NCBI GenBank assembly: GCA_934292805.1
Contig: CAKQXQ010000030.1
Coordinates: forward strand, 1 to 26,891
Length of the DNA stretch: 26,891 nucleotides
Source: an uncultured Roseburia sp.
GTDB lineage: Bacteria > Bacillota > Clostridia > Lachnospirales > Lachnospiraceae
Direction: 5' to 3'
Position 1 is the stretch's first letter, and every line of letters starts with the position of its first letter. A program made the translations under genes and the position numbers. A model generated the notes under the pieces. It made no database searches. It was not told the origin of the DNA and worked only from the letters and a program-made list of their open reading frames with translations. This document shows positions 14,954-22,908 of this stretch, one piece after another.

Positions 14954-15502
14954 ATGTTATATATTATGAGACACGGAAAAACAGACTGGAATGCCGAACA
15001 CATGCTTCAGGGACGCACGGATATCCCATTGAATGAAGAAGGACGTCAGATGGCAATTGATGCCCGGGAAAAATACAAAGATCTTCATTTTGACGTGTGT
15101 TATTGTTCTCCATTAAAGCGTGCCAGAGAAACTGCCGAATTATTTCTGGAAGGAAGCAACACTCCGATCATCCCTGATGACCGGTTACAGGAAATCTCTT
15201 TCGGCGAATATGAGGGGATTCCGAGTGCTCTTTTAAATCCGGAATGTCCGGCCCGCAAATTATTTAAAGAACCTGAAAACTATGTTGCAATGAATGGTTC
15301 AGAGAGTCTGGAATCTCTTTTTTCCCGTTCCAGTGAATTTTTAAAAGAGATTGTCCAGCCGGAATTAAAAGCCGGCAAAGATATCTTAATCGTAGCCCAT
15401 GGCGGCTTAAACTGCAGCATTATCGCACAGTATGAGCATACACCAATCGCAAATTTCTGGGACAATCTGCAGGGAAACTGTGAATTAAAGAAATTAGAAT
15501 AA
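14954..15502 (+). CDS. Histidine phosphatase family protein (phosphoglycerate mutase-like)
   Basis: This 182-residue cytoplasmic enzyme forms a phosphohistidine during catalysis. It opens MLYIMRHGKTDWN, with the RHG motif at R6-H7-G8. It continues LQGRTDIPLNEEG and the SPLKRARETAE block, has the acidic FGEYEG motif, and ends with the second catalytic histidine H149 (AHGG). It is slightly shorter than most GpmB-type members. Substrate cannot be told from sequence: metabolite phosphatases, alpha-ribazole phosphatases and mutase-like proteins share these motifs. I choose the ATG at 14954 because AAAGGAG precedes it; the longer frame to 14840 starts upstream of the transcript. It is a single-gene unit closed by terminators at 15507-15599. 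Confidence 0.9.
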   Translation: MLYIMRHGKTDWNAEHMLQGRTDIPLNEEGRQMAIDAREKYKDLHFDVCYCSPLKRARETAELFLEGSNTPIIPDDRLQEISFGEYEGIPSALLNPECPARKLFKEPENYVAMNGSESLESLFSRSSEFLKEIVQPELKAGKDILIVAHGGLNCSIIAQYEHTPIANFWDNLQGNCELKKLE

Positions 15503-15506
15503 CTAT

Positions 15507-15569
15507 AAAAGGTGATTCATGTGGTAACTTCTGACTCTTCAAGAGGCACCCACACAAATCACCTTTTTT
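15507..15569. terminator. Bidirectional terminator between phosphatase and symporter genes
   Basis: AAAAGGTGATT (15507-15517) pairs with AATCACCTTTT (15557-15567), with TGTGG/CCACA extending the stem inward. Six T follow on the plus strand (15564-15569). On the minus strand the stem ends in four T, so it can also stop the convergent symporter transcript. Confidence 0.8.
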
Positions 15570-15575
15570 ATTTCT

Positions 15576-15599
15576 AATGCTTCAAAGCATTGGTTTTTT
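15576..15599 (+). terminator. Second plus-strand terminator
   Basis: AATGCTT/AAGCATT-type hairpin (15576-15591), then GG and a T-run (15594-15599) that overlaps the end of the convergent symporter gene. It backs up the terminator at 15507-15569. Confidence 0.6.
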
Positions 15600-16953
15600 A
15601 GATTAATCCCTGGATTAAAATGATCAAAATCAGAACCGGAAGTACAAACTGCAGATATGTTTTCAGGCATTTTGCAACCTTAAGACCCGATCCGGCATTG
15701 GCTTCCTCCTGATACTTTTCAAATCCCCATCCCCATTTTGTCACACAGAACAATAAGTAAATAAGTGATCCGAGAGGCAGAAGCAGATTGCTTACAATAA
15801 AATCTTCACTGTCTAATACATCTCTTCCTCCGATAATATGCAGATCACTCCACAAGTTGTATCCGAGGACACAAGGGATACTTGCTGCAAGGATGATCAC
15901 GCAGTTGACCAGTGCCGCTTTCTTTCTGCTCCAGCCAAACATATCCATGCAAAATGACATGATATTCTCAAATACTGCAATGATCGTAGAAAAGCTTGCA
16001 AAGGTCATAAACAGGAAGAATAAAGTTCCCCAGATCCTGCCGCCTTCCATATTAACAAAAACATTCGGAAGTGTAATAAAGATCAGCTGTGGACCTGCAT
16101 TCACCTCTACTCCATAACTGAAGCATGCCGGGAAAATAATAAGTCCTGCCATGATCGCCACAAATGTATCCAATACGCAGATACGCACACCTTCACCTGC
16201 AAGTGTGTTCTCCCTGCTCATATAACTTCCAAAAATCTCCATCGCTGCAACACCAAGGCTCAGCGTGAAAAACGCCTGATTCATCGCTGCGGAAATGACA
16301 TTTCCAATGCCGACTTTCCTGACAGATTCCATGTTCGGAATCAGATAGAATCTGATTCCTTCTCCCGCACCGGATAAAGTAAAACTGTGCACCGCAAGAA
16401 CCACGATCAGAATAAGAAGTGCACTCATCATGACTTTGCTTATCTTCTCCAGGCCATTCTGCAATCCTCTGCTGCATACTAAGAATCCAAGCACTACCGT
16501 AATAACCATCCAGAATCCCATCTGGACCGGATCCGAAAGCAGATTTCCAAACACTGCACCGGCAGCTTCTGTATCCATTCCTTTTGTGAATTCCCCTGTA
16601 AGGAATTTAAAGAAATACGTCATCATCCAGCCGGATACTGTTGTATAATACATCATCAGCATATAACAGCCGAACATCGCTGCATAACCATGCAGATGCC
16701 ATTTGCTGCCTGGCTTTTCCAATGCCTGATATGCCTGCACCGCACTCTTTCTGCTGGCACGGCCGACTGCAAGTTCCATGGTAAGAACCGGAAGTCCCAT
16801 ACACACAAGGAAGATCAGGTAAAGCAATACAAAGAATCCTCCTCCGTTCTGTCCTGCTACATATGGGAATCTCCATACATTTCCGATTCCGATCGCACAT
16901 CCGGCACTTACCAGTAAAAATCCCAGACGTGATTTAAATGATTCACGTTTCAT
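15598..16953 (-). CDS. Neurotransmitter:sodium symporter (SNF/LeuT) family transporter
   Basis: This 451-residue inner-membrane protein has about 11 hydrophobic helices. The unwound first helix carries AGCAIGIGNVWRFPY (residues ~18-31) followed by GQNGGGFF, the sodium- and substrate-binding hallmark of LeuT relatives. Family members use Na+ to import amino acids or related amines; the substrate is not readable here. I use the ATG at 16953, just after GGAGAAAG; an in-frame TTG at 16965 is less likely. It starts 18 bp after the pgi stop on the same strand, so the two are co-transcribed. It ends at the bidirectional terminator. Confidence 0.92.
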   Translation of the reverse strand: MKRESFKSRLGFLLVSAGCAIGIGNVWRFPYVAGQNGGGFFVLLYLIFLVCMGLPVLTMELAVGRASRKSAVQAYQALEKPGSKWHLHGYAAMFGCYMLMMYYTTVSGWMMTYFFKFLTGEFTKGMDTEAAGAVFGNLLSDPVQMGFWMVITVVLGFLVCSRGLQNGLEKISKVMMSALLILIVVLAVHSFTLSGAGEGIRFYLIPNMESVRKVGIGNVISAAMNQAFFTLSLGVAAMEIFGSYMSRENTLAGEGVRICVLDTFVAIMAGLIIFPACFSYGVEVNAGPQLIFITLPNVFVNMEGGRIWGTLFFLFMTFASFSTIIAVFENIMSFCMDMFGWSRKKAALVNCVIILAASIPCVLGYNLWSDLHIIGGRDVLDSEDFIVSNLLLPLGSLIYLLFCVTKWGWGFEKYQEEANAGSGLKVAKCLKTYLQFVLPVLILIILIQGLI

Positions 16954-16971
16954 AACTTTCTCCAATGTGTT

Positions 16972-18552
16972 TTAAATATTTAATAAGTCACTGTATACTT
17001 TCAGTGCTCCGTCTGTCTCGTGTGCAAGAACACGTTTTGCAAGAACTTTACCAAGCTGAACACCTTCCTGGTCGAAGCTATTAACATTCCATAAGAATCC
17101 CTGGAACATGATCTTGTTCTCATAGTGAGCTAATAATGCACCGAGTGTCTCAGGTGTCAGCTGCTCACCAATGATAATGCTGGATGGACGTCCACCTTTG
17201 AAGTTCTTATTGAGGTTCTCATCTTCTTTACCACATGCAAATGCTACGATCTGTGCAGCTACGTTCGCACAGAGCTTCTGCTGGCTTGTGCTTCCCTGGA
17301 TATTTACATCTGTTCCGATCTGACTGTTCTTAAATCCGATGAACTGAAGCGAAACGATATCGGTTCCCTGATGAAGCAGCTGGTAGAAGGAATGCTGTCC
17401 GTTTGTTCCCGGCTCACCATAGATAACCGGTCCTGTCACATAAGAAACAGGTTCACCAAAACGGTTTACAGATTTACCGTTGGATTCCATATCTGCCTGC
17501 TGTAAATGTGCCGGGAAGCGGCTTAATGCCTGTGAGTAAGGCAATACAGCTGTGCTTGGATATCCAAGGATATTACGCTCATATACACCGATCAGTGCAT
17601 CTAACATTTCCGGATTTTCCATTACGTTTTTATTTGCGGAAAGCTTGTCTTCTGCTGCAGCTCCGTCCAAGAAACGGGCAAATACTTCCGGTCCGAACGC
17701 AAGGGATAATACTGCACCACCGACTGCGGAAGTAGAAGAATAACGTCCTCCGATATAATCATCCATAAAGAATGCTGCAAGATAATCATCACTCTTAGCA
17801 AGCGGAGAAGTCTCACTTGTAACTGCAACCATATGTCTGGAAGCGTCCAATCCTGCTTTTGCAAGTGCATCTTTTACAAAAGATTCATTTGTTAATGTCT
17901 CAAGTGTTGTACCTGATTTGGATACAAGCACGAAAAGGGAATGTGCAACATCGATAGAATTTAAAACAGCTGCTGCATCATCAGGATCTACGTTGCTGAT
18001 GAATTTTGCTTCCATTTTAAAAGTATCATTCTTCTTTGCCCAGTTCTCAAGTGCAAGATACATTGCACGAGGACCAAGGTCACTTCCTCCGATACCGATC
18101 TGTACAACAGTTGTAAACTTCTCGCCTGCTGCATTTGTGATCTCTCCTGCATGTACTTTGTTTGCAAACTCGGCGATTCTGTTCTGCTGCTCTACATAGA
18201 AAGCACGTTTGTCAACTCCATCTGCTACTACTGCATCCCCTAACTGTCCACGTGTCAGCTGATGAAGGACCAGACGGTTCTCACCTGTGTTGATCACTGC
18301 ACCATTGTATAATGCTTCAAATTTCTCAGAAAGCTGAGCTTCCTCTGCTAATTTTACAAGTGCTGCAAGTGTTGTCTCGTCAACTTTTTTTGCAGCGTAG
18401 TTGTATGTAAGTCCTTCTGCCATTGGAACGCTGTAGTTCTTCACACGCTCTGCGCCATTCTCACCGGACATCACTTCCACAAGATCTACTTCGGCAACCT
18501 TTGCCAGTTCCTTAAAAGTATCAAGAGTGTCCAAATTGTTCCAATTAATCAT
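16972..18552 (-). CDS. pgi: Glucose-6-phosphate isomerase
   Basis: This 526-residue glycolytic enzyme interconverts glucose-6-phosphate and fructose-6-phosphate in the cytoplasm. Recognised motifs are GIGGSDLGPRAMY, the SIS-type LVSKSGTTLET, the GGRYSSTSAVGG signature and the second PGI signature GEPGTNGQHSFYQLLHQGT. The length fits the long bacterial form. The ATG at 18552 (MINWNNLDTLD) follows GGAGG at good spacing; the longer frame to 18627 crosses the promoter and is rejected. It is followed 18 bp later by a sodium symporter gene, with no obvious pathway link. Confidence 0.97.
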   Translation of the reverse strand: MINWNNLDTLDTFKELAKVAEVDLVEVMSGENGAERVKNYSVPMAEGLTYNYAAKKVDETTLAALVKLAEEAQLSEKFEALYNGAVINTGENRLVLHQLTRGQLGDAVVADGVDKRAFYVEQQNRIAEFANKVHAGEITNAAGEKFTTVVQIGIGGSDLGPRAMYLALENWAKKNDTFKMEAKFISNVDPDDAAAVLNSIDVAHSLFVLVSKSGTTLETLTNESFVKDALAKAGLDASRHMVAVTSETSPLAKSDDYLAAFFMDDYIGGRYSSTSAVGGAVLSLAFGPEVFARFLDGAAAEDKLSANKNVMENPEMLDALIGVYERNILGYPSTAVLPYSQALSRFPAHLQQADMESNGKSVNRFGEPVSYVTGPVIYGEPGTNGQHSFYQLLHQGTDIVSLQFIGFKNSQIGTDVNIQGSTSQQKLCANVAAQIVAFACGKEDENLNKNFKGGRPSSIIIGEQLTPETLGALLAHYENKIMFQGFLWNVNSFDQEGVQLGKVLAKRVLAHETDGALKVYSDLLNI

Positions 18553-18598
18553 GATTTTTCCTCCACTTAATATATTCTTTAATTCTATAACTTTGAAA

Positions 18599-18627
18599 AT
18601 TATACTATTAAACGAATGCAAATTCAA
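18599..18627 (-). promoter_or_regulatory. pgi promoter
   Basis: On the minus strand TTGAAT (18627-18622), a 17-bp spacer and TATAAT (18604-18599). The predicted leader is about 40 nt. The ~120 bp between this promoter and the preceding gene (18750) show no clear terminator. Confidence 0.75.
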
Positions 18628-18749
18628 GGCAATCCATATAAATCATGCTCCAACATAATTTAACAATAACACGCTGCCAGTGACTTTTGTTTTTCGTTTT
18701 CTTAAATGTGGGACTTGATCAAAGAAATAATTCCAACTTCATATTTTTC

Positions 18750-19127
18750 TTAGTCCAGCTTCGTACCGCATTTCGGGCAATACTCAAAGTTCTCTGTTGT
18801 AGAGAATCCGCAGTTTCTGCAATGACGCATCCCATAGCCGTAATTGGCTCCCTGAATTTTCCGCAGATGCTGTGGTAGGATTTCAAGCTCTTCGCCTGCT
18901 GCAATTCTTTTCCCTATTTCTGGATCTAATTCATAGACTGTGTTACAACAGCTTGTCTGTACATAGTAATGCTTATTCCATTTAAAACACGGAATAAAAA
19001 AGAGGGAGAGCACCGTATATGTCATAAATACCTGAAATCTTCCATATCTGCCACACACATCACAAATGATCTGCTGTATGAAGTCGAAATCTTTTCTTCC
19101 GTCTGTTATTCCCATCATGAAAAACAT
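18750..19127 (-). CDS. Zinc-ribbon protein with one membrane segment
   Basis: A 125-residue protein of unknown function. Near the N-terminus is a CxxC (C22, C25), followed by a hydrophobic segment at about 33-48 (VFMTYTVLSLFFIP), C47 and a C60-C61 pair. The C-terminal ribbon is C103xxC106 and C117xxC120 (CRNCG...CPKCG). The CxxC pairs suggest metal binding, and the hydrophobic segment may insert in the membrane. I choose the ATG at 19127, preceded by TAGGTGAG. A GTG at 19136 overlapping the previous stop (GTGA) is an alternative. It is translationally close to the coiled-coil gene upstream. I know similar unnamed proteins from Lachnospiraceae but no function. Confidence 0.8.
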   Translation of the reverse strand: MFFMMGITDGRKDFDFIQQIICDVCGRYGRFQVFMTYTVLSLFFIPCFKWNKHYYVQTSCCNTVYELDPEIGKRIAAGEELEILPQHLRKIQGANYGYGMRHCRNCGFSTTENFEYCPKCGTKLD

Positions 19128-19132
19128 GGTGC

Positions 19133-19351
19133 TCACCTACCGTTTCTTTTTAATTTTTTCAAATAACGGTTTTTCAGTTCATTCTCTTCCCGAAGCTTCT
19201 CATTCTCATCCTTAAGATGCTGCATATACTCTCTTGCAAGTTTCACCCCGCAGTGTACTGCGACATCCTCATGCTGCTCCATCTCATCCAACCATTGAAG
19301 AAAGGATTTCTCCCGGATATCGTTGTACTCGCTTTTATTTGAAAAATACAT
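19133..19351 (-). CDS. Small coiled-coil hypothetical protein
   Basis: A 72-residue, highly charged protein of unknown function. Residues ~38-68 (YMQHLKDENEKLREENELK and a basic tail) have heptad-like leucine spacing and look like a coiled coil. The C-terminus is strongly basic (KKLKRNGR). No signal peptide or membrane segment is seen. The ATG follows AAAAGGAG. It ends 5 bp before the ATG of the zinc-ribbon gene, so the two probably form a pair. The 88 bp to the MATE gene upstream hold no terminator that I can see, so it may be the second gene of that transcript. Confidence 0.75.
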   Translation of the reverse strand: MYFSNKSEYNDIREKSFLQWLDEMEQHEDVAVHCGVKLAREYMQHLKDENEKLREENELKNRYLKKLKRNGR

Positions 19352-19439
19352 GATTGCCTCTTATCTCCTTTTCCAAATTTATCGTTAATGACACAAGTTT
19401 CGAATCCTAAATCAGTCTTTCACAAATGCTCATGCAGAT

Positions 19440-20828
19440 TTACACCATCTGCACCAGCCACACATTACTGTGCACCATGAAGTATCCGATCGCCACTTTG
19501 ATCAGTTCGGTTGCCTGTACAAAGAAGTATACACTCACTATGCCAAGTCCCGTAAAATGTGCCAGTACAAATGCAGTCGGAACGACAACTACCCATGTAA
19601 ATACGGAGTCGAACAAAAAGGTAACCATCGTTTTTCCGCCTGAACGAAGTGTAAAATAAGATGCATGGCTGAACGAGCAAAACGGCATAATGATCGCCGA
19701 AACAGCAATAAACTGAGTCGCCAGTGCTTTAATTTCTTCAGACGTATTGTAGATCTGAGGGAAAAATCCGCCAATGGCAAGCATGCCAAGTGCCACGAGT
19801 GCACAGCAGAAAACGCTGAAAACGATCATTTTATTATCTGCATCCTTTGCCTTTTTCAGGTCTCCTGCCCCAAGATACTGTCCTACCACAATACTGATGC
19901 ATGCCCCAAGCTGGATATAAATAATATTGAACAGGTTTGTGATCGTTGTAGCAATATTCAGTCCTGCCACAACTTCCAGCCCACGGATGGAGTAGCACTG
20001 TGTCACAGCTGTCATTCCAGCCGCCCACAACACTTCGTTCACCATAAGCGGGCATCCTTTTATAATGATTGCTTTTAGCTCTTCTCCCGGTATGCCAAAG
20101 CCGGTATATGCACCTGCAAGATACCGGTTCTTTTCTCTGTGACCGTGCGCCCATATAATAATGATAAGCGCCTCAATATAACGTGCGATCACCGTTGCCA
20201 GTGCGGCTCCCTGCACACCGAGTTCCGGGAATGGCCCAACGCCAAAAATCAGGAGATAATCCAATACTGCATTTGTTCCGACAGCTACAAAACTTGCGAT
20301 CATCGGGATCAGTGTCTGTCCTGTTTCCTTAATATTCGTTGCGTAAGACTGATTCACTGCAAACGGAACCAGGCCTGCCATCATAATCCAAAGGTATTGG
20401 ATCCCATACTGTAATGCTGCATCGGTAGCACCATTTCCGGTCGTGTCTGTAAGATAAAGGGAAATCAGATTCCCGCCATTTGTCACAAACAAAATGATCG
20501 TTAAAGCTGTGACGATCAAAGTTGCGTATAATTTAAAACGGAAAGAATACATATGGCCTTTATGATTGCCCTTTCCAAAATACTGTGCACCAAAAATACT
20601 GGCTGCAGATACTGCCCCAAAGATTGCCAGGTTATATACAAATATCAGCTGATTGACGATCGCAACACCGGACATCTGCTCTGTACCAAGCTGTCCGACC
20701 ATGATATTGTCCAGAAAACTCACAAGGTTTGTGATCGCATTCTGTACGATCATCGGCAGTGCCAGTGCCAGATATCTCTTATAAAATTCTTTATCACCAA
20801 TATATTTTCTACGAAAATTCTCTAACAT
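19440..20828 (-). CDS. MATE family efflux transporter
   Basis: This 462-residue inner-membrane protein has about 12 hydrophobic helices in two related halves. The N-terminal half carries LALPMIVQNAITNLVSFLDN and IMVGQLGTEQMSGVAIVNQL, typical of the MatE domain. Family members export drugs or metabolites using a Na+ or H+ gradient; substrate unknown. The ATG follows AGGAAGGG. A TATAAT lies at 20853-20848 on the minus strand with a weak -35, so it may have its own promoter. Otherwise it is read from the 76-residue gene 60 bp upstream. Direct repeats sit in that gap. Confidence 0.93.
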   Translation of the reverse strand: MLENFRRKYIGDKEFYKRYLALALPMIVQNAITNLVSFLDNIMVGQLGTEQMSGVAIVNQLIFVYNLAIFGAVSAASIFGAQYFGKGNHKGHMYSFRFKLYATLIVTALTIILFVTNGGNLISLYLTDTTGNGATDAALQYGIQYLWIMMAGLVPFAVNQSYATNIKETGQTLIPMIASFVAVGTNAVLDYLLIFGVGPFPELGVQGAALATVIARYIEALIIIIWAHGHREKNRYLAGAYTGFGIPGEELKAIIIKGCPLMVNEVLWAAGMTAVTQCYSIRGLEVVAGLNIATTITNLFNIIYIQLGACISIVVGQYLGAGDLKKAKDADNKMIVFSVFCCALVALGMLAIGGFFPQIYNTSEEIKALATQFIAVSAIIMPFCSFSHASYFTLRSGGKTMVTFLFDSVFTWVVVVPTAFVLAHFTGLGIVSVYFFVQATELIKVAIGYFMVHSNVWLVQMV

Positions 20829-20859
20829 AAATCCCTTCCTAAATCCAATTATAGTCTCC

Positions 20860-20888
20860 TCCGGTCATTCAAATCGAACGTCCGGTCA
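20860..20888. repeat. Direct repeat TCCGGTCA x2 upstream of the MATE gene
   Basis: TCCGGTCA occurs at 20860-20867 and 20881-20888, starting 21 bp apart (two helical turns), just upstream of the TATAAT at 20848-20853. The position would suit a regulator binding site, but with only two 8-bp copies it may be chance. Confidence 0.3.
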
Positions 20889-21119
20889 CTAACGCTGGCT
20901 GCAGCCATATCTTCCCGGCATCTCTTCTTCGCCTTTGATGTATCTTGCATTAAACTCCATATTGATCTCACGGAGTTCCTTCTTTCCATCTATATAATCC
21001 TGATATATCTCTGCAAGACCTGCCATACATCCATCACAGCTTGCTTCTATATATCCAAGAGATTCTGCCACAATTTTTTCTCTTTCTTCTTTTGTCGTTT
21101 CGGCTATTAAATATCCCAT
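20889..21119 (-). CDS. Small conserved-looking protein with CxxC, function unknown
   Basis: A 76-residue soluble protein. The N-terminal half is helical and charged. Residues 21-40 contain EASCDGCMAGLAEIY with C28 and C31 as a CxxC, and the C-terminus ends GRYGCSQR with a third cysteine. The CxxC could bind a metal or be redox active, but no known domain is recognised. The ATG follows AGGAGAAAT. It is read from the promoter at 21192-21220, divergent from the ABC importer, and lies upstream of the MATE gene on the same strand. I have an impression that similar proteins occur in related gut Clostridia; I cannot confirm it. Confidence 0.75.
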   Translation of the reverse strand: MGYLIAETTKEEREKIVAESLGYIEASCDGCMAGLAEIYQDYIDGKKELREINMEFNARYIKGEEEMPGRYGCSQR

Positions 21120-21191
21120 TCTTATTTCTCCTGTTTCCTGTTTTTTCTATCCCGGCACATCTTTTTACCGGTCGCAATGCCTTTATGAAAA

Positions 21192-21220
21192 ATAGTATCG
21201 TTTTTACTGTAAAGTGTCAA
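21192..21220 (-). promoter_or_regulatory. Promoter of the 76-residue protein gene
   Basis: On the minus strand TTGACA (21220-21215), a 17-bp spacer and TACTAT (21197-21192). The -35 is perfect and the -10 matches at four of six. It is back-to-back with the importer promoter, 10 bp separating the two -35 boxes. Confidence 0.65.
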
Positions 21221-21230
21221 TATATTACGT

Positions 21231-21259
21231 TTGACAACTATCCCTACCTATGATAAAAT
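21231..21259 (+). promoter_or_regulatory. Promoter of the amino-acid ABC importer
   Basis: TTGACA (21231-21236), a 17-bp spacer and TAAAAT (21254-21259). The predicted start near 21266 leaves a leader of about 64 nt. Confidence 0.85.
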
Positions 21260-21268
21260 CATAACAAT

Positions 21269-21319
21269 TGCTTTATTAATGAGTCGCTGTACTCTGATAA
21301 AGCACGAAAGCATTTTATC
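21269..21319 (+). promoter_or_regulatory. Leader with two competing hairpins before the ABC lipoprotein gene
   Basis: TGCTTTAT (21269-21276) pairs with ATAAAGCA (21297-21304), enclosing GAGT/ACTC (21281-21294). The same second arm can instead pair downstream: GATAAAGC (21296-21303) with GC and TTTATC (21310-21319), which ends exactly where the GGAGG site (21320-21324) begins. The two folds exclude each other. A switch acting on translation is possible; no known riboswitch is recognised. Confidence 0.45.
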
Positions 21320-21329
21320 GGAGGATTTT

Positions 21330-22151
21330 ATGATTATGAAAAAGAAATTATTATGTTTATTTTTATGCACCGCAATGGCGGTATCTACACTTGCCGGCTG
21401 CGGTTCCAAAGCATCTGACACTGCTGAAGAAACAGAAACCGAATACAAAGATCTTACCTATGTTCAGGATAAGGGAACCCTCGTAGTCGGTATCACAGAT
21501 TTTGAACCTATGGATTACAAAGATGCAGATGGTAACTGGATCGGTTTTGATGCTGAAATGGCTGCCCAGTTTGCAAAAGCAATTGGTGTAAAAGTAGAAT
21601 TTGTTGAGATTGACTGGGATAATAAGTTACTTGAGCTGGAAGGCAAATCCATCGACTGTGTATGGAACGGAATGACTCTGACCGATGAAGTCACAAGCTC
21701 TATGGAATGCTCCATGCCATATCTGAATAATGCACAGGTTGTTATTGTTCCTGCAGATGTTGCCGACCAGTATCAGGATGTTGACAGCTTAAAAGATTTA
21801 AGCTTTGCAGTAGAAGCCGGAAGTGCCGGAGAAGAACAGGTGGCTGCTCTCGGACTCGATTATACTCCTGTTTCCACCCAGGCAAATGCACTGATGGAAG
21901 TTGCTGCCGGAACATCTGATGCCGCAGTGATCGATTCACTTATGGCTGCTGCTATGGTCGGAGAAGGCACAGGATATGCCGATCTTACTTATACTGTCAG
22001 CTTAAGCAGTGAAGAGTATGGCGTTGGTTTCCGCAAAGGCTCTGATCTTGCTTCCGTTTTTAATCAGTTCTATACCAAGAGCCTGCAGAGCGGCAGTGTA
22101 CAGAAATGTGCAGAAAAATATAAAGTACAGGCTGCATTAATCGAACAGTAA
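21330..22151 (+). CDS. Amino-acid ABC transporter substrate-binding lipoprotein
   Basis: A 273-residue secreted lipoprotein. The signal peptide MIMKKKLLCLFLCTAMAVST ends in a lipobox LAGC with C24 as the lipidated cysteine. An acidic linker follows (TAEETETEY). The rest is a family 3 periplasmic-type binding domain with GTLVVGITDFEPMDY, GFDAEMAAQFAKAIG and the CVWNGMTLTDE segment of polar amino-acid binders. The ligand is not determined; glutamine, cystine and related amino acids are possible. The start at 21330 gives 5-nt spacing to GGAGG; an ATG at 21336 is also possible. It is first in the importer operon. A small hairpin (AGCAC/GTGCT, 22152-22163) follows the stop and may stabilise its mRNA. 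Confidence 0.93.
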   Translation: MIMKKKLLCLFLCTAMAVSTLAGCGSKASDTAEETETEYKDLTYVQDKGTLVVGITDFEPMDYKDADGNWIGFDAEMAAQFAKAIGVKVEFVEIDWDNKLLELEGKSIDCVWNGMTLTDEVTSSMECSMPYLNNAQVVIVPADVADQYQDVDSLKDLSFAVEAGSAGEEQVAALGLDYTPVSTQANALMEVAAGTSDAAVIDSLMAAAMVGEGTGYADLTYTVSLSSEEYGVGFRKGSDLASVFNQFYTKSLQSGSVQKCAEKYKVQAALIEQ

Positions 22152-22207
22152 AGCACCTGTGCTATAGGTATCACAGAAAGAAAATAGAAGGACGGAGCTA
22201 TCAACAC

Positions 22208-22894
22208 ATGGAACTTATTATGGAACAATTCCCTATTGTTATCCAGTCATTAAACATTGGATTCATACAGACTTTAAAATTATTTTTTGTAACCCTTCTT
22301 GGTGCAATTCCTCTGGGACTTGTCGTTGCATTTGGTTCCATGTCAGCTTTCAGACCTTTGCGTTACATTACAAACCTGATCGTCTGGGTTGTCAGAGGCA
22401 CTCCTCTGATGATCCAGATGCTTATTATTTACTACTTCCCGGGACTTGTTTTTCATAATGCGATCTGGGGTGGTGGTGAATCCGGACGATTTGTTGCTGC
22501 ATCTGTTGCGTTTATTTTCAACTATGCCTGCTACTTTTCCGTTATTTACCGTGGCGGTATCCAGAGTGTTCCTCAGGGACAGACGGAAGCCGGTCTTGTT
22601 CTCGGCATGACCAAATCCCAGATTTTCTTTAAAATCACACTGCTGCAGATGATCAAGCGTATTGTTCCGCCAATGTCCAATGAGATCATTACCCTTGTAA
22701 AAGACACCTCACTTGCAAGAATTATCGCATTACAGGAAATCATCTGGGCCGGTCAGTCTTTCCTGAAAGGCTCCCAGGGCATCTCCGGTGCAATCTGGCC
22801 AATGTTCTTTGCAGCGGTTTATTATCTGATTTTCAATGGGATCCTGACCGTACTTTTAGGAAAACTTGAGAAAAAGCTTGACTATTTTAAATAA
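22208..22894 (+). CDS. Amino-acid ABC transporter permease
   Basis: A 228-residue inner-membrane subunit with about five hydrophobic helices. It belongs to the HisMQ/GlnP group: the segment RGTPLMIQMLIIYY near residues 62-75 and the coupling loop TEAGLVLGMTKSQIFFKI with PP (EAA loop) are typical. It pairs as a homodimer, or with a second permease not found here; a single permease gene suggests a homodimer. The ATG is 10 nt after GGAG; M5 is an alternative start. It lies 56 bp after the binding-protein gene and 14 bp before the ATPase. Confidence 0.95.
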   Translation: MELIMEQFPIVIQSLNIGFIQTLKLFFVTLLGAIPLGLVVAFGSMSAFRPLRYITNLIVWVVRGTPLMIQMLIIYYFPGLVFHNAIWGGGESGRFVAASVAFIFNYACYFSVIYRGGIQSVPQGQTEAGLVLGMTKSQIFFKITLLQMIKRIVPPMSNEIITLVKDTSLARIIALQEIIWAGQSFLKGSQGISGAIWPMFFAAVYYLIFNGILTVLLGKLEKKLDYFK

Positions 22895-22908
22895 GGGGAT
22901 TTGCAATA

